DNA of 64,000 nucleotides from Bacteroidota bacterium. Its GTDB lineage: Bacteria; Bacteroidota; Bacteroidia; UKL13-3. The notes under the pieces are model-generated. The model searched no databases. It was not told the DNA's origin and worked only from the letters and a program-made list of their open reading frames with translations. The translations under genes were made by a program, and so were the position numbers. This document shows positions 62,637 through 64,000 of this stretch, one piece after another. The stretch spans positions 419,268-483,267 of the forward strand of contig JAIXWD010000016.1 in assembly GCA_027482225.1 (NCBI GenBank). The letters are read 5' to 3'. Every line of letters begins with the position of its first letter. The first letter of the stretch is position 1.

Positions 62637-63845
62637 ATGAAAGTACATAGAATATTAGTAGAAGCAATAATAAGTGCGCTTGAGCAAATTTTTATTGAAG
62701 GCAGATATGCTGATAAAGTAATTGAACGAATTCTTAAATCTAATGCCAAATGGGGTGCTAGAGATCGAGCATACATAGCCGAGAATACCTATGAAATAGT
62801 ACGTTGGTGGCGATTAATTAACTTTGTTGGTGATAACAATGAAGCAAACATCAATAAAGGCAGTTTATGGCATTTATTTGGTGTTTGGCAAGTCTTGAAA
62901 GGTGCCGAATATCCCGCTTGGACTGAGTTCAAAAATGTCAAGCCGTCACTAATTTTTAAGCGTAAATTAGATGCTCAAAAAGATATACCCATTGCCCAAT
63001 CTATTCCCGATTGGTTAAACGAGTTTGGAAAAGATCAGTTAGGTGAATCTTGGGTTGATGAAATTACAGCATTAAACAAACCAGCAGCTTTAATTATTCG
63101 TGTCAATACACTCAAAACTACACGTCAAAAACTCTTGCAAGAGCTATCAAAATTAGACATTAAAGCTGAGCCTTTAACCGATTATCCCGATGCCATCAAA
63201 TTATTCAAACGCACTAACCTATTTGCCAATCCATTATTTAAGGCAGGTTTATTTGAAGTACAAGATGCCTCTTCACAAAAAGTAGCTTCTTTCCTTGATG
63301 TAAAGCCAGGTATGCATGTGATTGATGCTTGCGCTGGTGCAGGAGGTAAAACATTGCATTTGTCTGCATTGATGGAAAGTAAAGGTCGAATTGTTTCTCT
63401 TGATACGGAACTTTGGAAGCTAGAAGAGCTCAGGAAAAGAGCAAAACGTGCAGGAGCTCAAAATATAGAAACTCGCCTAATTGAAAATAATACCATCAAT
63501 AAACTTAAAAATTCTGCTGATAGGGTATTGCTAGATGTTCCATGTTCTGGCCTCGGTGTTATTAAAAGAAATCCTGACGCTAAATGGAAATTGAAATCTG
63601 AGTTTATTGACAACATAAGAACAACCCAACAAAAAATCCTTACCGAATATGCTGATATGGTTAAACTCGGAGGTCAAATAGTTTATGCAACTTGTAGTAT
63701 ATTACCTATTGAAAATACGCAGCAGGTTGAAACATTCTTGCAACATAACTCAAGTTTTGAGATGGTAAAACAAGAGATTATTTCACCTAATCAAAGCGGA
63801 TTTGATGGCTTTTACATGGCTCTTCTTAAAAAAGTGAAAAATTAA
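62637..63845 (+). CDS. rRNA cytosine-C5 methyltransferase, RsmB-like (NOL1/NOP2/sun)
   Basis: 402 residues. It opens with a NusB-like helical part (about 1-90: IERILKSNAKWGARDRAYIA). SAM motif I is VIDACAGAGGKTLHLSALM (about 226-244). Motif IV is LDVPCSGLGVIKRNPDAKWK, and motif VI is VYATCSILP, again with both catalytic cysteines. It lies 81 nt after the RsmF-like gene. Having both suggests two distinct 16S or other RNA targets. Confidence 0.9.
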   Translation: MKVHRILVEAIISALEQIFIEGRYADKVIERILKSNAKWGARDRAYIAENTYEIVRWWRLINFVGDNNEANINKGSLWHLFGVWQVLKGAEYPAWTEFKNVKPSLIFKRKLDAQKDIPIAQSIPDWLNEFGKDQLGESWVDEITALNKPAALIIRVNTLKTTRQKLLQELSKLDIKAEPLTDYPDAIKLFKRTNLFANPLFKAGLFEVQDASSQKVASFLDVKPGMHVIDACAGAGGKTLHLSALMESKGRIVSLDTELWKLEELRKRAKRAGAQNIETRLIENNTINKLKNSADRVLLDVPCSGLGVIKRNPDAKWKLKSEFIDNIRTTQQKILTEYADMVKLGGQIVYATCSILPIENTQQVETFLQHNSSFEMVKQEIISPNQSGFDGFYMALLKKVKN

Positions 63846-63888
63846 TTGCCTCATTCATAGTCTAATGTTAATTTATTATTAAGCCAAA

Positions 63889-63919
63889 TTTGCTACAAAT
63901 AAAAATCGACCTACATTTG
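63889..63919 (+). promoter_or_regulatory. strong promoter at the right edge
   Basis: TTTG (63889-63892), 19-nt spacer, TACATTTG (63912-63919): the cleanest promoter in the window. It drives something beyond the right edge, possibly an rRNA operon. Confidence 0.68.
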
Positions 63920-63922
63920 CAT

Positions 63923-64000
63923 CCCTCAAAAGTTGAGGGGGTATGAATTAGAAAGTTCTTTTAAAGATAAGTAGCGTATATAATTTGATTATATTGATTA
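63923..64000 (+). other. possible rRNA-operon leader (hairpin and boxA-like element), runs off the window
   Basis: Just after the promoter a 7-bp hairpin CCCTCAA-AAG-TTGAGGG (63923-63939) would form at the transcript 5' end, followed by GAAAGTTCTTTTAAAGAT (63951-63968), which resembles the boxA-type leader before 16S rRNA in Bacteroidota. No start codon with an open frame follows (ATG AAT TAG). I infer an rRNA leader; a riboswitch or sRNA is also possible. Confidence 0.35.

Overview
The window looks like a chromosomal segment of a Bacteroidota bacterium. It is AT-rich and gene-dense, with no plasmid, phage or insertion-sequence genes. The evidence for the phylum is: two proteins with type IX secretion C-terminal sorting domains, Bacteroidota-style TonB, NusB (long N-terminal extension), DUF3276/PUR-alpha, DUF3098 and DUF1573 proteins, a truncated NuoG, an S46 dipeptidyl peptidase, and promoters of the form TTTG-N18..21-TAnnTTTG instead of TTGACA/TATAAT. 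I cannot fix the order or genus. Complex I and the LeuDH/FabI/DapD set would suit a free-living aerobic member.

Layout. 1-6507 (minus): complex I operon nuoA-nuoH, with nuoH cut by the window edge. 6.8-11.5 kb: DUF1801 protein, RRM RNA-binding protein, methyltransferase, tRNA-His, an exported-looking Fe/Mn superoxide dismutase, and a Wzx-like flippase. 11.5-17.8 kb: M1 peptidase, fabI, GNAT-nitrilase fusion, dapD, glycosyltransferase. 18-23 kb (plus): ftsX, DUF3098, uppP, truB, ribF and an M23/LysM peptidase, a cell-envelope and division cluster behind one strong promoter. 23-28.4 kb: NhaD-like antiporter, PASTA protein, 933-aa T9SS cargo, rhodanese. 28.5-33.7 kb (minus): acidic orphan, a dihydroorotase homologue lacking its HxH motif, tRNA-Leu, M13 peptidase, PKD/T9SS protein. 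34.3-37.9 kb: ECF sigma factor, membrane-anchored TPR protein, and a convergent overlapping CHAT (caspase-like) protease. 38-45.7 kb: RidA, metallo-beta-lactamase-fold hydrolase, TonB, ruvB, ABC permease, yajC, DUF1573 lipoprotein, nusB, leucine dehydrogenase. 45.9-57.6 kb: ABC exporter, DUF3276, lipoprotein, pfkA, guaA, Ca3427-like binding protein, GlcNAc-kinase-like ATPase, DPP7-like S46 peptidase, PiT phosphate transporter. 57.8-64 kb: RluA synthase, coaE, TlpA-like protein, small coiled-coil protein, two NOL1/NOP2/sun rRNA m5C methyltransferases. At the right edge is a near-perfect promoter followed by what may be an rRNA-operon leader.

Most of the window is core metabolism and envelope biology. 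The strongest candidate for something poorly described is the sigma / membrane-TPR / CHAT-protease locus (34296-37938), with a 14-nt same-strand overlap and a 23-24-nt tail-to-tail overlap. Other points of note are the catalytically impaired dihydroorotase, the NuoG stump with a four-cysteine tail, two U-U mismatches in the tRNA-His acceptor stem, a promoter built into a terminator loop, and a terminator placed 12-18 nt before pfkA. All assignments are by eye from motifs; no database search was run.
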